From Adiantum capillus-veneris (Eukaryota; Streptophyta; Polypodiopsida; Polypodiales; Pteridaceae): a stretch of DNA of 64,000 nucleotides. Under the pieces are notes generated by a model, which saw nothing but the letters and a program-made list of their open reading frames with translations, was not told where the DNA came from and ran no database searches. Shown here piece by piece: positions 43,734-55,453 of the stretch. Made by a program: the position numbers and the translations under genes. The stretch covers positions 94,343,840 to 94,407,839 of the forward strand of contig CM043971.1 of NCBI GenBank assembly GCA_014529385.2. The letters are read 5' to 3'. The stretch's first letter is position 1. Each line of letters starts with the position of its first letter.

Positions 43734-46700
43734 ATTAGCCCTCCCCCTAAGGCTAGAGGTATTCATGCCTCTAGCTCTGTACTTGATTCTTTCAATTGAG
43801 GTGGAGGAGTCTCCCTCCTCAGGGATTTCCATCGTAGGTGCTTGATCAAACCTCAAAAAGTACTGCTTCAACCTCCATCCATTGACACGTGTTTTGTGGT
43901 GCCTACCATCTACATCCATCAATTGGTAACTGCCATTGGCGTAGCGCTTTCTAATGACAAATGGCCCCTCCCATCTGGGTGAAATTTTTTTATCCTTCCT
44001 AGTGTCAAACCTGTTATCATACCGTAGGACCAACATACCTTTCTTGAGACCTTTTGACCTAAGTCCCTTGTTGAAGGTAAGTCGACATTGCTCTGCCTGT
44101 GCTGTATAATAGTTGATAGCATCTTCTCTGTTTAGTTGAAGCCTCTCTAGATCAAGAATGTGGTGTTGGAGATGAGCATTAGGATGTTCCACCTGCCCAG
44201 CTAGCACCCTGAGACTAGTCAATTGTACTTCAATGGGTAAAATGGCTTCCTTAACATACACCAAGTGATATGGTGTGAACCGAAGGGATGTGCGAAATGA
44301 AGTGCAATAAGCCCAAAGTGCAGCCATAAGATGCTTGTCCCAATCACTTTTGTGATTGTTTACATGTTTAGTGATGATCTTGTAGATCATACCATTTACC
44401 TTTTCCACAAAACCATTGCATTGTGGGTAGTAGGGAGTTGAGTGTCATCGGGAGATACCCAGCTTCTCCATCAGCTCTTCTACAAGGTCTCCTCTAAAAC
44501 CTGGTCCCCTGTCAGAAATTATTTCAAGAGGAGTTCCAAAACGGCAACAAATGTTTTCAAATACGAACTTAGCCACTTCCTTAGTTGTAATCCGGGTGGT
44601 GGCCACTGCTTCAGCCCACCTGGTCATGTAGTCCACACCCATGATGATATACAATTTACCTGATTGGCTCCTTGGAAAAGGCCCAATAGCATCAATTCCC
44701 CATTTCTCAAATGGTCCATATGAGATTATAGGAGTCTGTGGCTCATATGTGAGCCTCCTATCGCCTGCCTTTTGACATTCCTTGCATGTTATACACCAAT
44801 GATGCACATCCCTATGTAGACCTGGCTATACAAACCCGGCTTGTAGAATCTTTCTTCTAGTTATGTCAAGTGCAAAGTGTCCTCTGCAAACACCATCATG
44901 GCAACTTGAAATGATTTCAGTGATCTCTCTAGAGAGAGGTACACGCCTAAGAATTTGATCCTTACCCTTGCAGTAGAGGTCGTCATTGATAAGGCGGTAT
45001 TTTGTTGCCTTGTGCACAAGCCACTGTTTTTGGCCCTTAGTAAGATCTTTAGAACACTCTCCTGTGTCCAAGAAACTCATGATGTCAAGCATAGAATTGC
45101 TACCTTGGAAGAGAGGTAGCTTCAACTTGATAGCACCCACCACTGAAACATCTTGTAGCTTCTCTCTAGCTAGAGCATCTGCTTCTTGATTTTCTGCTCG
45201 AGGGACATGATGTAATTGTACAACTTGAAATTTCCCTTAAAGTTCCTTAACTTTGCGCAAATGGCCTAGCAAGATATGATTTTTACAAGCCCAAGTTCCT
45301 TGTATTTGTTTCATTAAAAGCATGGCATCACCAAATACATTTAACCGTTGAATGCCTTGTGTCACACAACACTCTAACCCAAGAGTTAAGGATGCATATT
45401 CTGCCTCATTGTTAGAGTGAGAATCCAAGAGATTCCCAATGGAGAAAACCTTATCCCCTTGCTCGTTGAAGATGACAATGTCTACTGCAGCTTTGTCCAC
45501 TTTCCTCTTGTAGGCTCCATCAAAGAAAAGAGAGTGAGCCTCCTCTACCTTAGGGACTACCAACACAGGTGTAATCTCTTGATCATTTGGCTTTATCTTT
45601 AGCTTCTTTTCATAGTGACGACGAGTGAGAATACCTCCTAGACTGGCCCTTGTGGAGTTCTCCACTTGCATTGTGTAGTCAAACTCTTGTAGCCTTGTGA
45701 GCCATTTGGAAATCCTAGAAGAAACATCCATGTGCTACATTACATAAGGAAATACTTCTTCCATTGTTAATATTATGAATGGTCTAGACAATAAATAAGA
45801 GCGAAATTTGGTGGTAGCAAACATTAATGCAAGCACCGTGTGCTCCACTGCCGTGCATCCCTTTTTTGATGGAGTCATCATTCGACTAGAGAAGTACATA
45901 GGCCGCATGAAAGAAGTTTGAGGATCCTTTTGCATCAATACAGCCCCAAGTGTGTCATTGACCACACTAGGGTTTACATAAAATGGCTCGTCCCAGTTTG
46001 GAGAGGCTATGGTGGGAAGTGAAGCTAGAATTTGTTTTAACTCATTGAATTGCTGTTCATTTTCTTCACTCCAAGTGAAGATCTCTTGATGGGTAACTTG
46101 TTGTAAAGGGAGAACCACTTGGGAGAGCAAGTGAATGAACCTACTCAAATCCCTCACCTTTTGAAGAGAAGAGACCAACTGCTTTGTTGTGGTGGGAGAG
46201 GTCAAAGCCACCAAGGCTTGAACCTTGGGTCAGCTTCAATGCCTTTGGCCGAGATCACATGGCCAAGAAGAGTAACCTTGCTTTCACCAATGTGGCATTT
46301 CTCCACATTGAGCTGGCCACCCAAAGCTTGTAGCCTAGCTAGACCTTCATAAACTTTCTCCAAATGAAGAGAGCGAGAGATACATAAGTCATCAATAAAA
46401 ACACGGATTGATTTTCCAAAGAATGGCTGAAAAACAAATGTCACATATCGCTGAAAAGTGGTTGGAGCATTAGTGAGACCAAAAGGCACAACTCTGTAAG
46501 CAAAACATCCCCATGGTGTGATGAAGGTTGTCTTCTTTTGATCTTCTTCAACGATGCTAATTTGGAAGTAGCCTAAGTAGCCATCACATACTGTGTAGCG
46601 CTCATGTCCTGCTACCTCATTAAGAATTTCGTCTTGAAAAGGAAGAGGAAAATGGTCCCTCTTTGTGGCTGCATTAAGAGGCTTGTAATCAACACAAACC

Positions 46701-46771
46701 CTCCACTTACCATTCTTCTTTGGTGTGACTGCCACTGGAGAAACCCACTCTGAGTCTTCAACAGGATCCTG
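43656..46771 (-). pseudogene. pol: E2 pol: RT, two RNase H domains, integrase
   Basis: RT (46,771-46,202): PKKNGKWRVCVDYKPLN, DGYLGYFQI, FGLTNAPTTFQR, catalytic FIDD. A frameshift near 46,205 leads to a first RNase H (46,214-45,735) lacking the usual first Asp (FYVNPS). After a stop at 45,733 comes an archaeal-type RNase H with all acidic residues (FFDGA, NNEAEY, FGDAML, EADALA), itself broken by TAA at 45,237. Integrase: HHCC zinc site, then IDAIGPFP, ISDRGPGF and NGFVEKVNG (D, D, E), with stops at 44,825 and 44,442, and a C-terminal GPF domain to 43,656. Duplicate RNase H is the mark of the Tat lineage. Confidence 0.9.
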
Positions 46772-46828
46772 TTTTTATATTTTTAAATAGAGATTCAATA
46801 CATGGGTGCTCGGTAGATGGAAAACATA

Positions 46829-47053
46829 CTATACAAGGATGAAAATAACTACATCAAAAGACAATTCACGATTAATTATAGGGAGGATAAAGGGTAGAGA
46901 AGAGGTGTTTATCTCTTGCAGTTGTTCTCTACCAAACATGGTTGTAATGATTTGTTGATAAAACATCTTGCGGTCCAAGATTACTTTGATTGATTGAATT
47001 TGTTGTGGTGCATAAGTTTGGTTCCTTGCAAAAGGTTGATGCACTGGGTCCAT
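46829..47053 (-). CDS. Short unknown frame, E2 copy
   Basis: About 74 aa beginning MDPVHQPFARN, 12 bases after the three-exon gene's stop. Its C-terminal half (RKMFYQQIITTMFGREQLQE, ILPIIN, LSFDV) aligns with the frame at 55,454-55,672 (RKIHFQQRIVFLFGPERLNE, ILPLID, FSFDV) although the DNA is clearly diverged. No known domain. It may be a further exon or 3' part of the same captured gene. Confidence 0.35.
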   Translation of the reverse strand: MDPVHQPFARNQTYAPQQIQSIKVILDRKMFYQQIITTMFGREQLQEINTSSLPFILPIINRELSFDVVIFILV

Positions 47054-47064
47054 CACATGATAAT

Positions 47065-48062
47065 TCAGAAAGGCTCTCTCCTTTGTGGTGGAAGGTTATA
47101 GTCGGAGGTGTAGAGCTCTTGGTACTCGAGGTCAAATTTATAGTACCACAGGACAAGGTTGTCTTCGTCTTCTAGCTCTAGGACTGCCCCTCTAGCAATC
47201 TCTTGGAAAAGCTTGAACTCTCTCTCTCTTTGAGCAACTTTACTTTCCTGCAAGATAGAGTTCCATGTAGTGTATACACAGGTGTGATGAGGTAGGTGGT
47301 GAGTCTTACCACTTGTATTAATCCAAGTTGGATGGATACATAGCAAGCTGTAAAGTCGTCATCATAGCCTTGATTCACAAGCAACACTCCTTGAGGGTGG
47401 AGGATCTTGTCTTTCCCCCAAGAAAACCCCGTGTCAAAGACCTTGTCGATGACAAGCTCCGCCACTTCACTCGGTAGACAATGTAGGATCCATGCTGCTA
47501 TTTCTAGTTCCTGGCTCATAAGATGAAAATGAGGTATAGAAAGACTTTGGAAGATTTATCCTTTTGTTTTGGAGATGGGGTGATTGTCGGCGCTAAAAAA
47601 AACCTTGAATCTTTTGGTGCAACGGAGAGGGAGGGACCACGCGTTCGTAGTAGCTTCCTCAAGTTGTGAAGGCTTGTTGTGGGCGTAGGTGGAATAGGTG
47701 GCAAAGATAGGGACGTAGATGTAGAGAATCCTGGTGCTACTTGAAAGCCTACCAATGTGAGAACGCCTGTGCGGATGTCGAGGGAGAAAATGATGTCCTT
47801 TTCTTCACTTTGGGTTGCACTCATGTTGAAGGTGCGGTTTTTGGCTACAATGTGAGCATGATGCGGCTTATGCCTTGCTTTTACGCTTGCGGGGATGATG
47901 AGAAATGTAAACAATTTGAGTAGGGAAAGAGGGTCTTACCACCTCTTCTATGCTAACAATACAACACCCTGGAAAGAGTGTCTTGATGGCTTGCGTCAAA
48001 CCTTCTTGAAGCTCCTCCTCTTTAGTGGTCCATTTAGAGAATTCAAGAAGCCACTCGTCCAT
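47065..48062 (-). CDS. Putative three-exon gene captured in E2
   Basis: Exon 1 48,062-47,940 (ATG, 41 aa: MDEWLLEFSKWTTKEEEL...), exon 2 47,510-47,310 (67 aa: ELEIAAWILHCLPSEVAEL...), exon 3 47,247-47,065 (60 aa ending QRREPF-stop). Introns begin GTAAGA at 47,939 and GTAAGA at 47,309 and end CCAG at 47,511 and TTGCAG at 47,248. All junctions are phase 0, so the 168-codon frame stays open. The small protein is acidic and Glu-rich, with no membrane segment and no domain I recognise. It lies where Gag should be, between the E2 primer site and RT, on the element's sense strand. Alternatives: remnant of an unrelated nested element, or a chance splice model. Confidence 0.45.
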
Positions 48063-48940
48063 GAAGATAAGTAAACATGTGAGTCTTGTAAACTGAAGGT
48101 TTCCAGAGCCCTCCTCGATGGGGGCACCAAATGAGAAGCGGAAGTGAAAAATAGACCTAGTGGCCTCTACACCAAGACTATGCACAATGGCCTCATCATG
48201 GGAGGTACACAATAGGGACACCACCTAGCAAGATATGCGGCTAGGACGCATACACATACACAATGAAACATGCCATGGAAAACAATTTCAAGATCCACGA
48301 CCAAATGTGGAAGGGGGTGGTCGGAGAATAAGGTCAGAGGAGTGGTGAGTGAGTGAGAATGGGCTTGCTACTCGTGCATGTAGTAAGGAAGATAATGAGG
48401 TCACGGAAACATGCAAATATGCTCACTTCTCATACAAGAGGTTGCGAATCCGCACACCTCAAGATGCAAGTAGCAAGATGATAGGAATATGAGAGGGAGA
48501 GAGAGAGTGTGTGTGTATGGTGGCGAGTCCGCACACCTTAACATAAGAAAAAAAAAAAAAGTCAAGGAGCAAGCATATACCATACTCACAATGAAATGTA
48601 TCCAAAGTGATACAAGGTATGGCACCAAGATGAAGTGTGTTGATTTCTTGCAAAAGATGAATACAATAGGTAGCGTATGGCAAGAAGATGAGAAGGAAAC
48701 AAGATCGAAGGAGGCATAATGGAGAGATGGGAGTTGATGGCGAGGAATATCATGAGTGTGTCCACTCTTCTTCTTCTTGAAATTGTGCCTTCAACCCTTA
48801 ATTACAAGTGGTGTGGAGGTATGGTGCTCATTTTTTGTGCATGGTGATGGTGTTGTGATTATGTGATTAGGGTACATGCTACAAGCATGTAGCACAAGGG
48901 TGTGTATGGACAGGTGTGTGTGTGTGTGTGTGTGTGTGTT

Positions 48941-48941
<1 letters not shown>

Positions 48942-48976
<35 letters not shown>
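48942..48976. repeat. C35 homopolymer in the E2 5' LTR
   Basis: Thirty-five consecutive C. The other LTR has C6-T-C6-G-C3 at the same place (about 42,588-42,604), so the run expanded after insertion, or was mis-sized in assembly. Confidence 0.85.
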
Positions 48977-49002
48977 ATCCAAGTGAGCTCTCATGGCCTC
49001 CT

Positions 49003-49008
49003 TATATA
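49003..49008 (-). promoter_or_regulatory. TATA box of the E2 5' LTR
   Basis: Minus strand CCCTATATAAGGAGG, conserved with 42,631-42,636 in the other LTR. Confidence 0.55.
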
Positions 49009-49742
49009 GGGAAGGATGGGAGGATTTAGCAATATTTCTAATTGAAGTGAGTGTCCCACTCTGGTGACTAGGAAAATGGGGTGCATGTGACTGTGGCTCC
49101 CATCTTGTCTGCTCATTATTTAAATTACCAGAGTCAATAGAGGGAGAAGAAGACAGAATGTGGGCAGGATGTAGAGGATATGAAATATTTACAATAGTCT
49201 AGCTTTGGCTAGAGATAAGCTTATTAGGGAGAGAAGAGAGAGGTAAGAAATTTACAAGAGAGATTGTCAAAGGTGGATAGTTGTTGATGAGGATGGATCC
49301 TCCAAAAATGGAGATAGAATCACTTTAAACTTGCCAAGACCTCATTAAAAGAGCCTTGTCTCTTGTAATCATGCTTGAAGACTTGTACAACCATAGCCAT
49401 TCTAGAGGGAAGAAAACTGGGGATGGCCTGTATCACAATTACACAAGAAAACTGGGGTCCACCACAAAAATCATAGCTCCGCGTTCATAACTCCAAAAAT
49501 TTTGAAAACAATTGAGCTAAAAGTTGAGCTGACAAGCTACAACTTTCATGTTGAACACTTCTTCAGATTCGGGATTCTTCTCTACGCAAAAATTCAGCCA
49601 AATAGTGTGTTGGCTGCAAAGGTCTTCTGGTGGTCCCCTTTGAGTGGACTTCTCTCTTGCCTTCAAGTGTAAGCTCTTTCATGTGTATGAAAACATGACC
49701 TAGAGTGTTGAAAAGATTGGCAATCATCTAGATGGAGGTATT

Positions 49743-49924
49743 CAAGTATAGTGGGAGTTGTAGCGGTGTAGAGGGAAGCTAGTCGAGGCTGAGTGCGAGT
49801 GAGGCTGTCAAAATTCGTGAGAGAAGATCAGCCCATATTATCTTGAGAGAGATATACTCTTCATCCTCTTTTCTTGGTGTTGGTTTGAGGTGTTGTAGAG
49901 GCCAGCCCCCCAATCCTTCACAAC
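49743..49924. other. Junction sequence between E2 and copia C
   Basis: About 180 bp of no recognised origin between the truncated E2 LTR and the truncated copia Gag. No gene. Confidence 0.4.
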
Positions 49925-50747
49925 GTTCCACATATTTTTCCGCATCAGATAGCCTTTTACCTTGATCTGCCAAGTGTGGAAATTGGTCCCGTTGAATTTA
50001 TCAAACTTGGAAGTCATGATTCGATGACGATTTGAATTTCTGGAAAATTTTGTTGCAGGCTGAAAATTCTGCAAAATATAGAAGCCGTACCGCTTCGAAA
50101 AATTACAAGTCCAAATTAAACATGGAAAGAGACGTAGTCCATGGAATCTCACAAAAAGGCTTATGTGTGAGGCAAGTCTTAATTGGAGACGGTGGACAAG
50201 AGCTTGGGTGGCCAAGTGTGAAATTGAAACCTTATATGTGAAAAGGCAAAACCAAAAAAACGAGTATGGTGAGCTTTCCTCTGTCTGTCGACTGTGCTGA
50301 TGGCGTTTTTTTCTATAGAGCCTGTAGTAGAGGCCGAACCGATAGGGGTTGTAGTGTCGAGAACGCAACAACCTTCCAGGGCAAAACTGTTGAGGGTATC
50401 TTGGGTTGATTTCCTGCAGGTGACCATGCTTTCTCTCTCCTCTGCTAGAGGCCGCTCCTGCGTGCCGGCGACACAGTCTAAATCTCTGATACGAAGTGAT
50501 AGGAGATGGGCTATGGGGGATGCAGCCTTTGGGACATGGCAAGTGGAGAGAAACGAGAGAGAAAGTCGACACTGTCCAAAGCAATAAGACACGCTACATT
50601 CATTAAAATCGATTACATATATAACCACAAACTTGTATCACGCAATCTCTAATAAACCAAACTCCACTAAACCGTGTTGCTGCATGTATTATGACACTTG
50701 TTCCCATAGGCTTAGACACCACTAGACCCGGGCTTGCATACCCAACA
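49925..50747 (-). mobile_element. Truncated gag-only copia element (unit C)
   Basis: 5' LTR 50,497-50,747, a mutated tRNA-Met primer site, a leader, and the first ~31 Gag codons from ATG at 50,017 (MTSKFDKFNGTNFHTWQIKV). Gag homology ends near 49,925. This copy preserves the start codon lost in the 31-kb copy. Confidence 0.8.
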
Positions 50748-51334
50748 AAAATCTACCTTCAAAATTTTCACCTTTCTTCACATTAATTAAGAAAATGAAA
50801 AAATAGTCAAGTATCAAAAGCCATAATTTGAGAGTCAAGTATCAGTATCTCCCATGGTGTTATGGCTTTTGATACTTGACAAGTAGGCAATCAATTATTC
50901 ACTCATCTATACTTGATTATCCACTTGAGTATCAAGTTAACAATCAAACACATGAAAAGGGTTGGATTTGAACATGATCCAAGTTGCATCTTGTTAGCTA
51001 GTGGTGACCACCAGCCTCGCATCAACATTTCCCCATTTGGCCAAGTTAGCACGGGCCTTATTTGGGTGCTCTCTTTTAACACAGACCTTGGTAGCAATAG
51101 CTAGTTGTAAGAAGCACTCAAACATCATATTTTCTATTTGTTCTTGAATATACGATTATGTTTCATTAAGTATTTGTACCATTGTAATAACTCTGATTAT
51201 AGAAACACTTTGTTGTACTGTGAAATATGGGGCGAGCTCTCTCTCAGAAAGTTTTTCCCCCTTTAGAAATGGGTAGACTACCTCCTCATAAATGTGCAAA
51301 TCAGAAGTTTTAAAAATTTGCAAGACTTTTCTAG

Positions 51335-51761
51335 GGAAAATTTCCAAAATACCCTTCAAATTCCCAACATACCCTTGAAGTGATTGGGCCCAATTTTTGC
51401 ATAGTCTAATGTTTATGACAATGGGAATCTATGTTTTAGCGCCTTTGAAAAAAGTACTCATCAATGAGTCCACAAATAGATGCATCTATGTGTTAAAAAA
51501 TTATGATCAATCTCATTTGAAGAGGCCTCAATACCAGCTAAAATCCTAGTTCTATCATCTTCTATTGAGGTGAACCAACCTTCCCGTGAAGAGTTGCAAA
51601 CGAAATTGTATTTGGAAGGTTAATTAAGGGTACCTTTTGGCAAAATTGAAGGGAAATTTGGGAATGTTTGAACAAATATAAGGGGCACATTGGGAATTCC
51701 TGAAATTTGAGGGGTATTTTGGGAATTTTCACAAATCGCAGCAGTATTTTGGTAATTTGCT
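51335..51761. mobile_element. MITE copy in unit C
   Basis: Counterpart of 21,566-22,032 with ~30 bp deleted from the left arm and mismatches at the right end. No gene. Confidence 0.7.
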
Positions 51762-51899
51762 GTATATTTTATCTCACTGCTCTAGATTTTCAATAGGCTC
51801 TAGGCTAAGTTGAGACAGTGGAGAGGATACAGAGATTTATTGAATAACTACATAGTTAACACAAAGAAAATTAGACCACATGATTAGTCCGTCATTTCA

Positions 51900-51975
51900 C
51901 ATCATGAGCTTCTGTAAGGGAGGCACCACATACCTAGCTAGGTATGATTGGGGGCAGGGGACCGCCAGCCCGCTA
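51900..51975. other. Single foldback arm, unit C
   Basis: Only the left arm (ATCATGAGCTTCT...GATTGGGGGCAGGGGACC) remains. The right arm was deleted, so no hairpin can form. It shows the A and B hairpins are not required for maintenance of the unit. Confidence 0.7.
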
Positions 51976-52296
51976 GGTGTTATGCATTGCATGAGAAACA
52001 CTGAAAAAGACTCCGGTTTCCTGCATGAGAAAATTTATAAATCTTCGTTTATGTTTGTGTGAAAGGGGGAAGCAATCGATGAAAGGAAACGTTTTATGAA
52101 ACGACAGTGTTTTATAAATCTTAAGTACATGTGTGACACAGATAGTTTTTGGCTGTTTTTGATGGTAAATATTATACCCTTCGATTGCCGGCACATTAGA
52201 AGGGGATCGAATGTGGGGAGCTTGATTCACATTGAAAGCATAATCACGAACTAATTATCATGGAAAGGGAGAGGAAGGAAAAGTGCCAGGGGCAAG

Positions 52297-52694
52297 CTCG
52301 GCCAAGTTTGCTATGCCCCCTAGACCATTCAAGATGCGCACGTATGACTGCGTCATGGAGGAAAACGGTGCTTTGAATAGAAGCTTTCAATCATGACCGC
52401 TGCCTTTTCTCCCTTGATTCGCCATTAACCTTTCTTGTGCAGAAGACGAAGATGAACATGGTGAGCTTGCATTTGACAGCATTTTCGGCGCCTCATCAGG
52501 CTCTTCGGGAATTGTTGAGAGCTTGTACATAGACAGGATTGTTGTGGCCATCCTCACCTCCATTGGCTCGCTGCCATAGTTGCTGCTGGCGCAGGTCAAA
52601 GCCGCCATGGCTGCGTCTCTTCCCTGCTCACATCGCTTACTTCCCCGCCGTTTAAGCGAGGCATGAGAAGGCAGCGGACTGCGTTTTTTTGCAT
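52297..52694 (-). pseudogene. Unknown 146-aa protein, copy C, broken
   Basis: Same start (ATG at 52,694). A 1-bp deletion near 52,617 shifts the frame, and a TGA near 52,394 follows KGSGHD, where A and B continue with SKLL. Confidence 0.6.
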
Positions 52695-52929
52695 CCTTGC
52701 CACCTAGCTATGAATGAGAAGTAGAATGAGCGGGCTACGCGGAGATGGATAGCTGGAGCCCTAATAATCATATATTATATATATGATGTTTCTGTCATGT
52801 GCGATTTGCATATCAAAATCGCAGCAAATTGCTAATTCTCTGATTGGCTAAAGTCAGTTGGCTAAAGTCAGAAGTTAGAACGTTTTAAGTCAAGCACGTC
52901 CCACCAAGTCCACATGTTTTCCACACTGA

Positions 52930-53270
52930 CAACTTAGTTTCAATCAACATCTTATACGCAAAGTTTTAAAGAAGGGCATGTTGGTGCTCCTCTATGACAA
53001 TCGCTTCGACACACGCAAAGATAAGAAGTTCTTACTCCGATGGGAAGGTCATTTCATCATCAGGAAGAAATATGCCAATGGGGGTTACCAACTCATGGAA
53101 GCCGTGGTAAGCTTTAAAAGACGAGAGTCAATGGATGGTGGCTTAAACCTTATTTTCTACGATTTGATCAAACTCCACCTATCGACGTTCCTGTTGAAGA
53201 TGCACCATCAAGCTCCATTTCTAATGACTACAACCAAACAAATGACTAAGAGGCATAAATGCCCCTAACC
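52930..53270 (+). pseudogene. Tat-like integrase C-terminus, unit C
   Basis: LKKGMLVLLYDNRFDTRKDKKFLLRWEGHF and YANGGYQLMEAVVSFKRR, the GPF-type C-terminal domain with the P of G-P-F replaced by H. Gag and the rest of pol are missing; the left join is at about 52,925. Followed by AGGGGAGGAC and the LTR. Confidence 0.8.
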
Positions 53271-53286
53271 TTCAGGGGAGGACTAA

Positions 53287-53516
53287 TGACGACCGGTTTC
53301 TAGAGCAAGGCCGCGGGAATCGACCCCATTCGAGGAGCATAAAATAAAATAACAATTTTTTCTTCTTTTTGTTGCTGCCGCCAACCCACCCCCGTGCGCC
53401 CACAGTGGGCCGTCCCCCCCCCCCCCCCCCCTTGGCACCACTCCCTCCCTTTCCTCCATTATCCCCCTCTCTCCCGTCCATTATCGCCACCCTACTCCCT
53501 CACCCACTCCTTCAGG

Positions 53517-53553
<37 letters not shown>

Positions 53554-53700
53554 ACTCACACTCCCTCTCTATCTCGCACTCCCTCTCACCCTCTCTCTCG
53601 TTCTCTGTGTAACCAAGCCCATAGGGTGCAAACATATCTCTCTCTCTCCCTCGTTCCTCAACCCGGAAGTAAGGGGGCCACCATGCATGAGCGAAGCATA

Positions 53701-53760
<60 letters not shown>

Positions 53761-53954
53761 CTCGGTGTCGACAGCCAGGCGTGGAAAAATATTTCTCTCT
53801 CATAACACCCGCCACACACTTACACACACTCCATACACACACCCCCACGCAACCCTATCCATCCCCATCTCTCGCTCACTGTCTCCCTCCCTCTCTCCCT
53901 CGTTCAGCCTCCTTGTCTCCTGTGTCAGCTCAGCCCGTGTAGGGCGCATGGCAA

Positions 53955-54045
<91 letters not shown>

Positions 54046-54070
54046 TATTTACACACCACAAACCCACACC

Positions 54071-54108
<38 letters not shown>

Positions 54109-55047
54109 AACGCTCTCCCTCCCTCCATTTCCTCCCTTGCTCACTATCCCGCTCTCTCTCCCTCATTCCTATACCGAGCCAGCATGTAAAAAAATCCCTC
54201 TTTCACTCTCGTTCCCACACACACACTTGCCGACACATTCATCCACTCACACACACACACACACACAACCCCATACACATGCTCCCACACAGTGCACACT
54301 CTCCCTCGGCCTCTCTCTCACCCAGCTCTGGCTCTCTTTCCATACACACATACGCACACACATCCACACGCTTTGCGCACACACAAAAACACTTACACGC
54401 TTGAAAAACATAGTTACTTATGCACTCACACACATGAAAACACCTACACGCACACACGCATATGCACATATGCACAAACATTTAAAGAGAAGAAGAAAAC
54501 GAGCGGCACACCATCAACAAAAGGAGAAAGACGACCAAAATCACGCGAAAGCGGTACCAAATTGAAGATTGATGCCAAAGGCATGGCCCGGCCGGCCCCG
54601 AAAATGACGAACGTGTAGCATCTCGACATTAGCAAAACACCATTTTTGGTAGCATTAGCCGCACACGAGCCACCCAAACCATCAACAACACCCATTGTAA
54701 ATGCCCCGATCTCCACTCTTCTCTAAATACCTATCCAAAGGCTAGTGAATTGTAAACAACTCCCCACCTTACTCTTACCTCCCTTCTCTCTATCTCTATC
54801 TTCTCTCCCTCTCTAGCTCTCTCACTAGAGAGGCATCTAGACTCTCTACAGTGACGAGTGGGTATTTGCAAGGACCATTAGGTAAGAACCACCGCTCAAG
54901 CCTATATAAAGAGGCTTCTACTAAGCAGACTAGGGGGTGCACAAAGAAATAACACACTGGAGGCACCACTCAGGCTCCATGCACTCTACATTCCATACAC
55001 CACTAAGCACATAATGCACGCCACAAGCTAAGGGAGCTCACGGTGTC
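53287..55047 (+). repeat. 3' LTR of the Tat-like derivative, unit C
   Basis: Counterpart of 25,614 onward, with TATA at 54,903-54,910, CT tracts 53,519-53,549, 53,703-53,757 and 53,959-54,002, and CA tracts 54,003-54,044, 54,074-54,103 and 54,248-54,268. It ends at GCTCACGGTGTC. No gene. Confidence 0.75.
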
Positions 55048-55453
55048 GAGAAATTTGCAGTCTTGCCAGGAAAGCACCGGGATTATGGCTGTGAGAGTTT
55101 GTGAGAGAACTCAACAAAAACTATATGAAGGAGTTAAACCATAGATGCCATGAAGACTAGGGTTTGGAAAGAAGTGAAATCAAAGAAGACTCACTCTTTC
55201 TCTCTTGCACTCACACACACAAAGAAAGAACGCAAAAGAGAATGTCAAAACAATACGAAGATGAAAACATCAAGGCTATGGTCATATCGTATCATGGGTA
55301 ATATGAAAGGGTTAATGGATGAGTTAATGGCATTCTATCTTGGCTGACCAAATAGGCTACGAATTGTTCTTTGGAATTGTAGTTTTGTGCTTACCATAAT
55401 ATATATATTTTGTCTAGTGATTGGGATTAATTGTGTGTACAAATCTGCTTGGT
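55048..55453. other. Unassigned sequence between unit C and E4
   Basis: 400 bp, A-rich, with no supported gene. It may be part of the E4 LTR, but no partner repeat is in the window. Confidence 0.35.

Larger units (their letters stand above)
41748..49742 (-). mobile_element. E2: Tat-like Ty3 element with an added gene
   Basis: Minus-strand element between two direct repeats. 3' LTR 41,748-43,733, 5' LTR 48,130-49,742 (its outer ~370 bp lost). Internal order from the 5' end: a candidate primer site starting TGGTGCCCCC (just left of 48,130, cognate tRNA not assigned), a three-exon gene-like segment, a short frame, a junction at ~46,771, then RT, RNase H, archaeal-type RNase H and integrase, a polypurine tract (GGGGGAGGGC near 43,740) and the 3' LTR. 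Gag and protease are absent. It sits in unit B. The right end is fused to a truncated copia element, so no target duplication can be read. Confidence 0.75.
48130..49742 (-). repeat. 5' LTR of E2, outer end missing
   Basis: Direct copy of 41,748-43,382. The U3 start is replaced at 49,743 by unrelated sequence. TATA box complement at 49,003-49,008. Confidence 0.8.
50439..55047. repeat. Segmental repeat unit C (truncated)
   Basis: Same start as A and B and same order, but with a ~1.5-2.6-kb interval missing at 52,925 (SINE heads, gag part) and ending at 55,047 within the LTR. It lacks the 21,047 MITE, as B does. Confidence 0.88.

Noticed and set aside
41748-49742. Two separate 1.6-kb dispersed repeats instead of LTRs of one element
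   Set aside because: They are direct repeats flanking minus-strand pol, the inner end has a polypurine tract and the other end terminates in CA on the sense strand, so LTRs of E2 are the simpler reading.
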